From UMGS755 sp045597205 (GTDB lineage Bacteria; Bacillota; Clostridia; UBA1381; UBA9506), in assembly GCA_045597205.1 (NCBI GenBank), contig JAZODT010000020.1:1-14718 (forward strand): a stretch of 14,718 nt of DNA, in the 5' to 3' direction. Shown piece by piece: positions 1-6,975 of the stretch; the first letter of the stretch is position 1; each line of letters begins with the position of its first letter. The notes under the pieces were generated by a model, which saw nothing but the letters and a program-made list of their open reading frames with translations, searched no databases and was not told the origin of the DNA. The position numbers and the translations under genes were made by a program.

Positions 1-4
1 TGCT

Positions 5-26
5 ACCCATAAATGGGTTGTTTTTT
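5..26 (+). terminator. Possible terminator at the left edge
   Basis: A short palindrome, ACCCAT then ATGGGT, is followed by TTGTTTTTT. This looks like the tail of a rho-independent terminator for a plus-strand gene lying left of the window. The loop is very small, so the hairpin is weak, and nothing upstream is visible to confirm it. Confidence 0.35.
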
Positions 27-30
27 GCAG

Positions 31-175
31 GCCTCTCGCTTTTCGAGAGGCTCCGTTGCAGACGGTGGTGAGGTGTAGATTGCGAATGCAATCGTTAAAC
101 ATCGCAATTTATTACTTCACCACCTCATCCGAGTTTTGCTATGCAAAACCCACCTTCCCCTCCCACAGGGGAAGG
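31..175. repeat. Composite intergenic repeat made of several inverted repeats
   Basis: Four inverted repeats stand in a row. GCCTCTCG/CGAGAGGC (31-38 and 44-51) has a five-base loop. A long imperfect hairpin follows, with arms TGAGGTG (69-75) and CACCTCA (121-127) and inner arms ATTGCGA (79-85) and TCGCAAT (102-108). GTTTTGC/GCAAAAC (133-139 and 143-149) has a three-base loop. CCTTCCCCT/AGGGGAAGG (153-161 and 167-175) closes the set. From memory, the block running from CACCTCATCCG, through a short variable stem, to CACCTTCCCC and AGGGGAAGGC resembles a dispersed intergenic repeat common in gut Clostridia. That recollection cannot be checked here. An open frame on the plus strand here (56-247) lacks a ribosome binding site and follows the hairpins, so it is not called as a gene. 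Confidence 0.55.
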
Positions 176-192
176 CTTTTCCAAAATATGCA

Positions 193-218
193 TTGGAATA
201 TAAAGTTTCATATTCCAA
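193..218. repeat. Inverted repeat TTGGAATAT/ATATTCCAA
   Basis: Perfect 9-base arms at 193-201 and 210-218 flank an 8-base AT-rich spacer. There is no U-run directly after either arm, so it is not an obvious terminator. It may belong to the same repeat cluster as the hairpins at 31-175 or be part of a transcript that ends at about 310. Confidence 0.5.
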
Positions 219-280
219 AAAACTTTTACTTTACATATTACATCTAATTTGTATTCTGTTCATCGCTTAAGCTCTTTTGA

Positions 281-309
281 ACCACGCGACTATCGCGTGG
301 TTTTTGTTA
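281..309 (+). terminator. Rho-independent terminator, plus strand
   Basis: ACCACGCGA (281-289) and TCGCGTGGT (293-301) form a perfect 9-bp GC-rich stem with a three-base loop, followed by TTTTTGTT. It would stop a plus-strand transcript entering from the left. No complete gene lies between position 1 and this hairpin, so the transcript it ends starts outside the window or is a non-coding RNA through the repeat region. Confidence 0.75.
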
Positions 310-311
310 TA

Positions 312-346
312 CAAAAAAGGGGCTGTCTCATAAATGAGACAGCCCC
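312..346 (-). terminator. Terminator of fucI
   Basis: GGGGCTGTCTCAT (319-331) and ATGAGACAGCCCC (334-346) make a perfect 13-bp stem. Read on the minus strand it lies just after the fucI stop codon and is followed by TTTTTTG. It is a textbook rho-independent terminator closing fucI as a single-gene transcript. Confidence 0.88.
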
Positions 347-353
347 ATAATTT

Positions 354-2156
354 TTATCGAATATTTTTATACATAGGACCATAAGCCGCGCAAGCTCTGT
401 AATCCTGACCCTCTTTATCCATGCCAAAAGCATTCCAACTAGCCGGACGGAAGATTTTTTCTTCAGGCACATTGTGCATGCAAACAGGAATTCTGAGCAT
501 AGAGCAAAGGGTAATGACATCCGCACCAATGTGACCATAGCTGATAGCACCATGGTTAGCGCCCCAATTGTTCATAACATCGTAAGCTGTTTTAAAAGCA
601 CCCTCACCGGTTACACGAGGCGCAAACCAAGTACAGGGCCAAGTGTAGTCGGTTCTCTTCCAAAGCACGTCAGAAACTTCATCAGGCAAACCAATGGTCC
701 AGCCTTCTGCAATCTGCATAACAGGACCAAGACCTTTTACCATGTTCAAGCGCAACATGGTTACTGGCATTTCACTACGGGTTAAGAAACGAGAGGAATA
801 ACCGCCACCACGGAAATAGCCTAAATCAGCTGCATTCCAAGTGGTTGCTTCAAGACAAGCCTTTTGGTCTTTTTCAGTCATTTCCCAGAACGGTTTAATC
901 ACGCCGTTACCCTGGGCATCCTTTACTTCACCGCAAGCATCAATACATGCTGCACCGGAGTTAATTAAATGAATAAAACCGCCGGCCTCTTTTGCTTTGC
1001 CCTCTAATTCATAACCAGATGCTTTTTTAACCGCTTCAGGGCTCCAGTAAGTTCTAACATCGGCAAAAATCTGTGCTGTGTTGGTGAGCAATTTACCAAA
1101 GAGCATGCAAACACCGTTTAAGGTGTCATTCTCAGTTGCTAAAATATAAGGTTCTCTGGCACCGTTCCAGTCAAAAGAGGTATTGAGCATAGATTCAGGG
1201 AAATCACAGTTTGGATAAAAGTCTGTCCACTGTCTTTGACCCTGAAAACCGGCAGCAATTGCATTGTGACCCACTTTTTCTTCTTCACAACCAACTGGCA
1301 AATTTTCGTTACCATTCATCAAATCCTTGATGATGCACATCATTTTAACAACAAACTCCCACTCCTCTGCTTTCTTTTCGGGAGATTTCTGCATATCGAC
1401 AGGGTTTTTATCAAAACCTTCGGGGCAGTTTTTCTTTGTCCATGCCAAAGCTTTCTGGAATTCAGCTTCATCATAAATACCTTCGGTCATACGGCGAATA
1501 ATTTCCACCTCATCGACGGATTCCACGCGCATGCCCAAATATTCTTCAAACAGTTCGGGGCTGATGATAGAACCACCAATGCCCATACAAATGGAACCAA
1601 TTTGGAGATAAGACTTGCCACGCATTGTTGCAACGGCTACAGCCGCTTTAGCAAAACGCAATATTTTTTCCTGTACATCAGCTGGGATGGCGGTATCATC
1701 TGCTTCACAAACATCATGACCATAAATTCCGAACGCCGGTAACCCTTTTTGCGCATGAGATGCCAAAACAGATGCTAAATACACAGCACCCGGTCTTTCC
1801 GTACCATTAAAGCCCCAAACACCTTTAATGGTCATGGGGTCCATATCCATGGTTTCAGAACCGTAGCACCAACAAGGGGTAACCGTTAATGTAATATCAA
1901 CATTTTCTTTTTTGAACTTTGCTGCACAGGCTGCTGCCTCTGCCACACGACCAATGGTGGTATCGGCAATGACAACCTTAACCGGTTCACCGTTTGAATA
2001 TTTTAAATTAGATGAAATCAGTTCTGCTGCGGATTTTGCCATATTCATGGTTTGAACCTCTAATGATTCTCTAACCTTTAAAGGACCGCGACGACCGTCA
2101 ATCGTGGGACGAATCCCAATAACAGGATAATCTCCAATTAATCTGCTTTTTGCCAT
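354..2156 (-). CDS. fucI: L-fucose isomerase
   Basis: This cytoplasmic Mn-dependent ketol isomerase converts L-fucose to L-fuculose (family members also take D-arabinose). The whole length matches E. coli FucI from memory, including IGIRPTIDGRR near the N-terminus, TPCWCYGSET, WGFNGTERPGAVYL, IYGHDVCEADDT, the FRGGGYSSRFLT segment, and the end MHNVPEEKIFRPASWNAFGM. In 600-residue numbering the metal ligands are predicted at Glu342 (ATENDTLNG), Asp366 (FADVRTYW) and His542 (YGHIGAD), equivalent to E. coli E337, D361 and H528. I start at 2156 because AAGGTG lies 6 bases upstream. An in-frame ATG at 2177 would add seven residues but has no clear ribosome binding site. It is transcribed alone, divergent from an AraC regulator. 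No fuculose kinase, fuculose-phosphate aldolase or fucose permease gene is in the window. Confidence 0.95.
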   Translation of the reverse strand: MAKSRLIGDYPVIGIRPTIDGRRGPLKVRESLEVQTMNMAKSAAELISSNLKYSNGEPVKVVIADTTIGRVAEAAACAAKFKKENVDITLTVTPCWCYGSETMDMDPMTIKGVWGFNGTERPGAVYLASVLASHAQKGLPAFGIYGHDVCEADDTAIPADVQEKILRFAKAAVAVATMRGKSYLQIGSICMGIGGSIISPELFEEYLGMRVESVDEVEIIRRMTEGIYDEAEFQKALAWTKKNCPEGFDKNPVDMQKSPEKKAEEWEFVVKMMCIIKDLMNGNENLPVGCEEEKVGHNAIAAGFQGQRQWTDFYPNCDFPESMLNTSFDWNGAREPYILATENDTLNGVCMLFGKLLTNTAQIFADVRTYWSPEAVKKASGYELEGKAKEAGGFIHLINSGAACIDACGEVKDAQGNGVIKPFWEMTEKDQKACLEATTWNAADLGYFRGGGYSSRFLTRSEMPVTMLRLNMVKGLGPVMQIAEGWTIGLPDEVSDVLWKRTDYTWPCTWFAPRVTGEGAFKTAYDVMNNWGANHGAISYGHIGADVITLCSMLRIPVCMHNVPEEKIFRPASWNAFGMDKEGQDYRACAAYGPMYKNIR

Positions 2157-2202
2157 ACATAACACCTTACCTTTCATTTTGCTTATAGCAGGATAAAATT
2201 TA

Positions 2203-2225
2203 TATATAATATAATTATATACTTG
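2203..2225 (-). promoter_or_regulatory. Possible fucI promoter region
   Basis: On the minus strand this very AT-rich stretch carries AGTATATAAT, a plausible -10 hexamer (TATAAT) about 60 bases upstream of the fucI start. No good -35 hexamer sits at the proper distance. A weak -35 is typical of promoters that need an AraC-type activator, but the low complexity makes the placement uncertain. Confidence 0.3.
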
Positions 2226-2252
2226 ATTTTTATAAAATACTTGTGTTATAAT
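2223..2252 (+). promoter_or_regulatory. Sigma-A type promoter of the AraC regulator gene
   Basis: TTGATT (2223-2228) and TATAAT (2247-2252) are separated by 18 bases, about 40 bases upstream of the regulator's start codon. It lies in the divergent intergenic region shared with fucI, so binding by the regulator could affect both directions. Confidence 0.65.
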
Positions 2253-2290
2253 AGCAAAAAGTATAATAATATACAGAACGGAGGATAGCT

Positions 2291-3133
2291 ATGGTTTATA
2301 ATGAACTTGAACAGCGGGGAACTGCCGATTTTCCGGTTGCATTTTATCATTTAGATAAAGAACATCCCCGTTATCAAATGACTTCACATTGGCATGACGA
2401 AATTGAATTGATACGTGTAGTGAGCGGTGAACTTTCCATCACATTAAATAACCAGCATTATCTCGCCAAAAAAGGCGATATTATTTTTGTCAATGCCGAA
2501 ACTGTGCATCGTGCTACCCCCATTGAATGCGAATATGAATGTGTTGTTTTTCATATAAATTTTTTATATATGGATACCTATAGTTGTCAATTTTTTATTG
2601 AAAGTCTTTTAAACCATGACTATCTCATTACCGAGCACATACCGGTGGAAAAACAAGCGTTAAACAGTGCCGCAAGTGCTATTTTTGACTCATTAATGAA
2701 AAAATCTTCCGGCTATAAATTCCGTGCGATTGCTGCGTTTTACAATTTTTTTGGCACGGTTATTGACAGTCATGCTTATGGTCTTGCTTCCGGCAATACT
2801 AATTTAGCTGACGATAGAAACATTGCCCGCATTAAAAAAATTCTTTCTTACATCAGAGAAAATTACGACCACTCCATCACCTTGGAAAATATGGCACAAA
2901 CTGCCAAAATGTCTCCCAAATACTTTGGCAGTTATTTTAAAAACATGACCGGCAAAACACCCATTGAATATTTGAACGAATTTCGTATTGAAAAAGCTTG
3001 CCGCAAACTTTCACATACCGATAAAAGTGTTACCGACATTGCTTTTGCCTGTGGGTTTAATGATTTGAGTTATTTTATCAAAACCTTTAAAACTATAAAA
3101 GGTATTTCTCCGGGAAAGTTCAGAAACAGATAA
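2291..3133 (+). CDS. AraC-family transcriptional regulator with N-terminal cupin sensor
   Basis: The protein has 280 residues, the usual size for this class. Residues 10-90 form an AraC-type cupin sugar-binding domain, with the HWHDEIELI motif near residues 33-41 and the later GDIIFVNAETVH strand that often contributes ligand or metal contacts. Residues 180-280 hold the two helix-turn-helix motifs typical of AraC/XylS proteins. The first contains SITLENMAQTAKMSPKYFGSYF. The second contains SVTDIAFACGFNDLSYFIKTF and ends in GISPGKFR. GGAGG at 2280-2284 sits six bases before the ATG, so the start is secure. It is divergent from fucI with about 134 bases between the start codons, so it is most likely the activator of fucI responding to fucose or a similar sugar. 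The ligand is inferred only from context. Confidence 0.92.
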   Translation: MVYNELEQRGTADFPVAFYHLDKEHPRYQMTSHWHDEIELIRVVSGELSITLNNQHYLAKKGDIIFVNAETVHRATPIECEYECVVFHINFLYMDTYSCQFFIESLLNHDYLITEHIPVEKQALNSAASAIFDSLMKKSSGYKFRAIAAFYNFFGTVIDSHAYGLASGNTNLADDRNIARIKKILSYIRENYDHSITLENMAQTAKMSPKYFGSYFKNMTGKTPIEYLNEFRIEKACRKLSHTDKSVTDIAFACGFNDLSYFIKTFKTIKGISPGKFRNR

Positions 3134-3151
3134 CTGGTTATTGTATATAAT

Positions 3152-3193
3152 AAAAGGGTTTGCGACCACAGAATGATTGCCGCAAACCCTTTT
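3152..3193. terminator. Bidirectional terminator between the araC-type gene and the importer operon
   Basis: AAAAGGGTTTGCG (3152-3164) pairs perfectly with CGCAAACCCTTTT (3181-3193) across a 16-base loop. The T-rich flank serves the plus-strand regulator gene, and the mirrored A-rich flank gives a U-run to the minus-strand permease transcript. It separates two convergent units only 69 bases apart. Confidence 0.85.
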
Positions 3194-3202
3194 ACTTTTA
3201 AA

Positions 3203-4189
3203 CTATCGTTCTTCTCTGAAATATGGTAAACCAAGCGCTGCCGGGGGCTGACTTTCCTTTTTATCTCTTATGCTCGTAATGACCAAAACTAAAATAGTCA
3301 CAACATAGGGCAGCATTTCAAAAAGCTTTTTGGTACTAACCGTTATATCCGGAATATAGGTTGGTATAACATATAAAAAGCCAAAAAGAATAGAGCCTAA
3401 AATACTAATGGAGGGCCGCCACATGGAGAAAATGACAAGCGCAATGGAAAGCCAACCTCTGTCACCAAATCCATTGTTTGACCAAACACCGTTGGCATAA
3501 TCCATAACATAATATAAACCGCCAAAACCTGCAATAGCGCTGCCGATGCAGGTAGCAAGATATTTATACTTAGTTACATTGATACCTGCGGCATCTGCCG
3601 TTTCGGGACTTTCGCCAACCGCTCTTAAATGCAGCCCTATTCTTGTTTTGTTTAAAATATAGGTAGAAATTAACGCAACGATAATGGCAACATACACTAA
3701 AAATCCGTAAGATAAAAATATTTCACCAAACCAGCCAAACTTATCGGCAAAGGGAATTTCAGTTTTAAAACACGTACTGGTGGCCGAAAGTGCAATGGAT
3801 GGAACATCGGAATCCACAAGTTTAATCAGCGAGCCGCCAAAAAAGTTGCCTATGCCAATACCAAAGGTAGTCAAAGCTAAACCAGTAACATTTTGATTGG
3901 CACGCAGGGTAACCGTTAAAAAGCAATAAATGAGTCCCATCAGTGCCGAGCCGATTAATGTGCAGATAAGTGGAATCAACACTGCAAGAAAAGGATTCAG
4001 CGCACCAGCAGAAGCCACGCTTTGCTCATAAAGAAAGGAGCCTGCTACACCGCTGATGGCACCCACATACATAATACCCGGAATGCCAAGGTTTAAGTGA
4101 CCGGATTTTTCTGTCAAAATTTCACCTGTCGAACCAAAAAGCAAAGGAGTACCCTGCATAACTGCACGTTGAAGAATTGTGATTAACAT
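3203..4189 (-). CDS. ABC importer permease of the BMP/nucleoside type (second permease)
   Basis: This 328-residue polytopic inner-membrane protein belongs to the BPD_transp_2 group (RbsC/NupQ/YufQ-like). The N-terminus carries the diagnostic GTPLLFGSTGEILTEKSG and HLNLGIPGIMYVGA segments. The region LHLRAVGESPETADAAGIN is the cytoplasmic coupling loop that contacts the ATPase, followed by the GLYYVMDYANGVW stretch. About eight hydrophobic segments are apparent. GGAGG lies seven bases before the ATG. The start overlaps the end of the preceding permease gene by 7 bases, so the two are translationally coupled and probably form a heterodimeric channel. It is the last gene of the operon, before the bidirectional terminator. 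By family and by the xpt gene at the head of the operon, the substrate is probably a purine nucleoside or nucleobase. Confidence 0.9.
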   Translation of the reverse strand: MLITILQRAVMQGTPLLFGSTGEILTEKSGHLNLGIPGIMYVGAISGVAGSFLYEQSVASAGALNPFLAVLIPLICTLIGSALMGLIYCFLTVTLRANQNVTGLALTTFGIGIGNFFGGSLIKLVDSDVPSIALSATSTCFKTEIPFADKFGWFGEIFLSYGFLVYVAIIVALISTYILNKTRIGLHLRAVGESPETADAAGINVTKYKYLATCIGSAIAGFGGLYYVMDYANGVWSNNGFGDRGWLSIALVIFSMWRPSISILGSILFGFLYVIPTYIPDITVSTKKLFEMLPYVVTILVLVITSIRDKKESQPPAALGLPYFREER

Positions 4190-5304
4190 TTCTTTTCCTC
4201 CTTTTCTTTTTTGTTAATTTTAATTTTATAATTTATAAAAAATTCCGAACCAATGATAAAGAAAATAATAATACCTGTTATAATATCCGAAAACGAAGGA
4301 TTTAACCTGTAAACTTCTGAAATTTTTGATGCACCTTTTTGCAAGAACACAATCAAAAATGAAGTTAATATCATAAACAAAGGATTAAATTTGCCAAGCC
4401 ATGAAACCATAATAGCCGTAAATCCTCTACCCCCGGCCGTATCACTTTTCAGCGAATGGTCTGTTCCCGCAACAAGTAAAAATCCTGCAATACCGCAAAT
4501 GGCGCCGGAAATAGCCATGGTTCTTAAAATAACTTTTTTCACATTAATACCAATATATTTTGCCGTTTTTTCACTTTCACCAACAACAGAAATTTCATAG
4601 CCCTGCTTACTATATTTTAAATAAATATACATAGCGACAGTAATTAAAACAACAATTAAAATGTTAATTAAATACTTTTGTCCAAACAACGCTGGTAACT
4701 GACCAAATTCCAGCGTTCTAGGCGTTCCTGAGCCTTTTGGCACGGACCATTCTAATGTGAAATAGGCCACAATTTGAATGGCAATATAGTTCATCATAAG
4801 GGTAAATAATGTTTCATTAGAATTAAAGCTTGTTTTAAAATAAGCAGGAATAATACCCCACAAAGCCCCCGCCAAAACGCTAACGATTAGCATAACAAAA
4901 ATCAGCAACGGTGTGGGCAGTTTTTCTCCAAGGAAGATCATGCAGGTTGCTGTTGCCAAACCGCCAACCAAAACCTGACCTTCTGCACCAATGTTCCAAA
5001 AACGCATTTTAAAAGCCGGCGTTACCGCAAGGGATACACATAACAAAATTGCCGTATTCTGAATCAAATTCCAAACCAAACGGGAAGTTCCAATGGCTCC
5101 CTCAATCATGGTAAGATACATTTTAACAGGGTTTAAGCCTGTTAAAGAAATGGTGATAACACCGCAAACAATTAAAGCAAGGATAACTGAAACTACTCGG
5201 ATGATCCAACCTTTCCACCAAACAATATCATCCCGTTTTACAATGTGAAAGGGAGAGCCGAAAAAGGATGCACACAAAAAATCATTCACTTTTCTCATTT
5301 TCAT
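4183..5304 (-). CDS. ABC importer permease of the BMP/nucleoside type (first permease)
   Basis: This is the partner permease (NupP/YufP-like, BPD_transp_2), 373 residues from my chosen start. It has a long cytoplasmic N-terminus and about ten hydrophobic stretches. Family landmarks are FKMRFWNIGAEGQVLVGGL, ETLFTLMMNYIA, the coupling loop YEISVVGESEKTAKYIGIN, and GRGFTAIMVSWLGKFNP near the C-terminus. I prefer the ATG at 5304 because AAGGGGG sits just upstream. The same frame is open to an ATG at 5331, which would add nine residues and deepen the overlap with the ATPase gene. With the start at 5304 the overlap is 23 bases, which suggests coupled translation. The C-terminus is strongly basic and acidic (KIKINKKEKEEKKC), as is common for cytoplasmic tails. 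Confidence 0.9.
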   Translation of the reverse strand: MKMRKVNDFLCASFFGSPFHIVKRDDIVWWKGWIIRVVSVILALIVCGVITISLTGLNPVKMYLTMIEGAIGTSRLVWNLIQNTAILLCVSLAVTPAFKMRFWNIGAEGQVLVGGLATATCMIFLGEKLPTPLLIFVMLIVSVLAGALWGIIPAYFKTSFNSNETLFTLMMNYIAIQIVAYFTLEWSVPKGSGTPRTLEFGQLPALFGQKYLINILIVVLITVAMYIYLKYSKQGYEISVVGESEKTAKYIGINVKKVILRTMAISGAICGIAGFLLVAGTDHSLKSDTAGGRGFTAIMVSWLGKFNPLFMILTSFLIVFLQKGASKISEVYRLNPSFSDIITGIIIFFIIGSEFFINYKIKINKKEKEEKKC

Positions 5305-6853
5305 CACTACCCCCTTTTTCAACATTTTCATTATAAGAAGATTTCGTCATTAAAAGACCAATTTCTTCTTTTGTGGTGTTTCTTCCGTCAACTGTGCCGG
5401 CAATTTTGCCACCGCCGATTACCATTATCTTGTCACACAGTTCAATTAAAACGTCCAAATCTTCACCCACAAAAATAACGGCTACACCTTTTTTCTTTTG
5501 TTCGTTTAACAGATTATAAATTGTGTATGAAGAGTTAATGTCAAGACCTCTAACCGGATAAGCTGCCATCAAAACAGTAGGAGATGAAGCAATTTCTCTG
5601 CCAACAAGAATTTTTTGCACATTGCCGCCTGAGAGTCTTCTAACAGGGGTGCTGGCAGAAGGTGTAACCACCTCAAGACGTTCAATAATTTCATCTGCCA
5701 AAGATTTTGGCGTTTTTCTCTGCAAAAAGACGGACTTCCCTTTTTTATAGCTTCTAAGCATCATATTATCTACAATATCCATGTTGCCAACCAAGCCCAT
5801 ACCCAGTCTGTCTTCCGGCACAAACGCAAGTCTTACGCCCATTTGGCGTATATCTATGGGGGTTTTATCTTTTAAATTTTCTTTTTTGTTGGTCTTTGGC
5901 TCAATGTAAAAAATGTTGCCCTCATCAAGATGCTGCAAGCCGGCAATTGCTTCTAAAAGTTCACGTTGACCGCTGCCGGCAATACCGGCTATACCCAGAA
6001 TTTCACCTGAACGCGCCGTAAAGGAAACATGATCAAGAAGTTTAACCCCTTCACGGTTTACACAACTAATGTTATCAACAATCAAACGGTCAGTGCAATT
6101 TTCAGGTTCACTTCTTTCAATATCTAATGAAACCTTTTTCCCCACCATCATTTCTGTCAGCTCTACTTCATTTGTTTCCGACGTCTTAACTGTGCCTGCA
6201 TATTCACCCTTGCGCAAAACAGTCACATTGTCTGAAAGGGATAAAACTTCATGAAGCTTATGGGTAATGATGATGATAGCCTTTCCGTTTTCTCGCATAT
6301 TTTTAAGGACGGTGAAAAGTTTAACTGTTTCCTGAGGTGTTAAAACTGCCGTCGGCTCATCTAAAATTAAAATATCTGCCCCACGGAAAAGAACTTTAAT
6401 GATTTCGACTGTTTGTTTTTCTGAAACAGACATTTCATAAATCTTTTTATAAGGGTCAAGTTCAAAACCATACTGCGTTGTTATTTCTTTAATCTTTTCA
6501 ATATATTTAGGCATATCAAAGCCTTTTTCATCTTCAAGACCAAGAACAATATTTTCCGCTGCCGTAAAAACATTCACTAGCTTAAAGTGTTGATGAATCA
6601 TACCAATTTTATATTTAAAGGCATCCTTCGGAGAGGCAATAACAACCTCTTTTCCATCAATAAACATTTGTCCGCTATCAGGATAATAAATGCCTGAAAC
6701 CATGTTCATAAGCGTTGTTTTTCCACTTCCGTTTTCACCAAGAACAGAAAGGATTTCTCCTTTTCGAACCTGCAAGGATACATTTTTATTGGCAATAACA
6801 CTACCGAAGGTTTTCGTTATATTTTTTAATTCGAGAGCAATTTTTTGTTCCAT
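5282..6853 (-). CDS. ABC importer ATP-binding protein with two nucleotide-binding domains (NupO/YufO-like)
   Basis: This tandem ATPase of the RbsA/NupO class energises the two permeases. Counting from the chosen start, the first domain has Walker A GENGSGKTT at about residues 39-47, a degenerate signature MSVSEKQTVEI, and Walker B ILILDEPTAVLTP. The second domain has the typical degenerate P-loop GIAGSGQRELLE, the FVPEDRLGMGL segment, the signature LSGGNVQK, and AAYPVRGLDINSS where a normal Walker B glutamate is absent. Loss of catalytic competence in the second site is usual in this family, though Tyr in place of the common Gln is a variation. I choose ATG 6853 (523 residues) because GGAG lies six bases upstream and the conserved domain begins directly after. 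Starts at 6892 (ATG) or 6898 (GTG) would add 13 or 15 lysine-rich residues and also have a possible AAGGG site. Confidence 0.92.
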   Translation of the reverse strand: MEQKIALELKNITKTFGSVIANKNVSLQVRKGEILSVLGENGSGKTTLMNMVSGIYYPDSGQMFIDGKEVVIASPKDAFKYKIGMIHQHFKLVNVFTAAENIVLGLEDEKGFDMPKYIEKIKEITTQYGFELDPYKKIYEMSVSEKQTVEIIKVLFRGADILILDEPTAVLTPQETVKLFTVLKNMRENGKAIIIITHKLHEVLSLSDNVTVLRKGEYAGTVKTSETNEVELTEMMVGKKVSLDIERSEPENCTDRLIVDNISCVNREGVKLLDHVSFTARSGEILGIAGIAGSGQRELLEAIAGLQHLDEGNIFYIEPKTNKKENLKDKTPIDIRQMGVRLAFVPEDRLGMGLVGNMDIVDNMMLRSYKKGKSVFLQRKTPKSLADEIIERLEVVTPSASTPVRRLSGGNVQKILVGREIASSPTVLMAAYPVRGLDINSSYTIYNLLNEQKKKGVAVIFVGEDLDVLIELCDKIMVIGGGKIAGTVDGRNTTKEEIGLLMTKSSYNENVEKGGSDENEKSE

Positions 6854-6931
6854 AATTTTCTCCAATAAATGAATTTTCTTTTGTTTTTTCATAAACACCC
6901 TTTTGTTTATGAAAGAACAAAAGTGTTAAAT

Positions 6932-6961
6932 GTAAATAAAGGGCGGAGAAATTCCCCGCCC
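6932..6961 (-). terminator. Stem-loop between lipoprotein and ATPase genes, possible leaky terminator
   Basis: GGGCGG (6941-6946) pairs with CCGCCC (6956-6961). On the minus strand the hairpin lies about 15 bases after the lipoprotein stop codon and is followed by a moderately U-rich run, TTTATTTACATTT. It could stop part of the transcription or protect the 3' end of the upstream message, so that the binding protein is made in excess over the ATPase and permeases. No separate promoter for the ATPase gene stands out in the 122-base gap. Confidence 0.6.
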
Positions 6962-6975
6962 TATATTAAAACTAA

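Noticed and set aside
319..346. The perfect 13-bp palindrome as an insertion sequence end
   Set aside because: It sits directly after the fucI stop codon with a U-run on the correct strand, and no transposase or second copy is in the window. A terminator explains it fully.
1236..1742. A 168-codon plus-strand open frame opposite fucI
   Set aside because: It lies wholly inside fucI on the other strand, is rich in Phe and His as expected of an antisense shadow, has no family resemblance, and has no ribosome binding site that I can see.
5282..6853. Degenerate motifs in the second ATPase domain as signs of a pseudogene
   Set aside because: The frame is intact, the first domain is complete, and degenerate second sites are normal in RbsA/NupO-type tandem ATPases.
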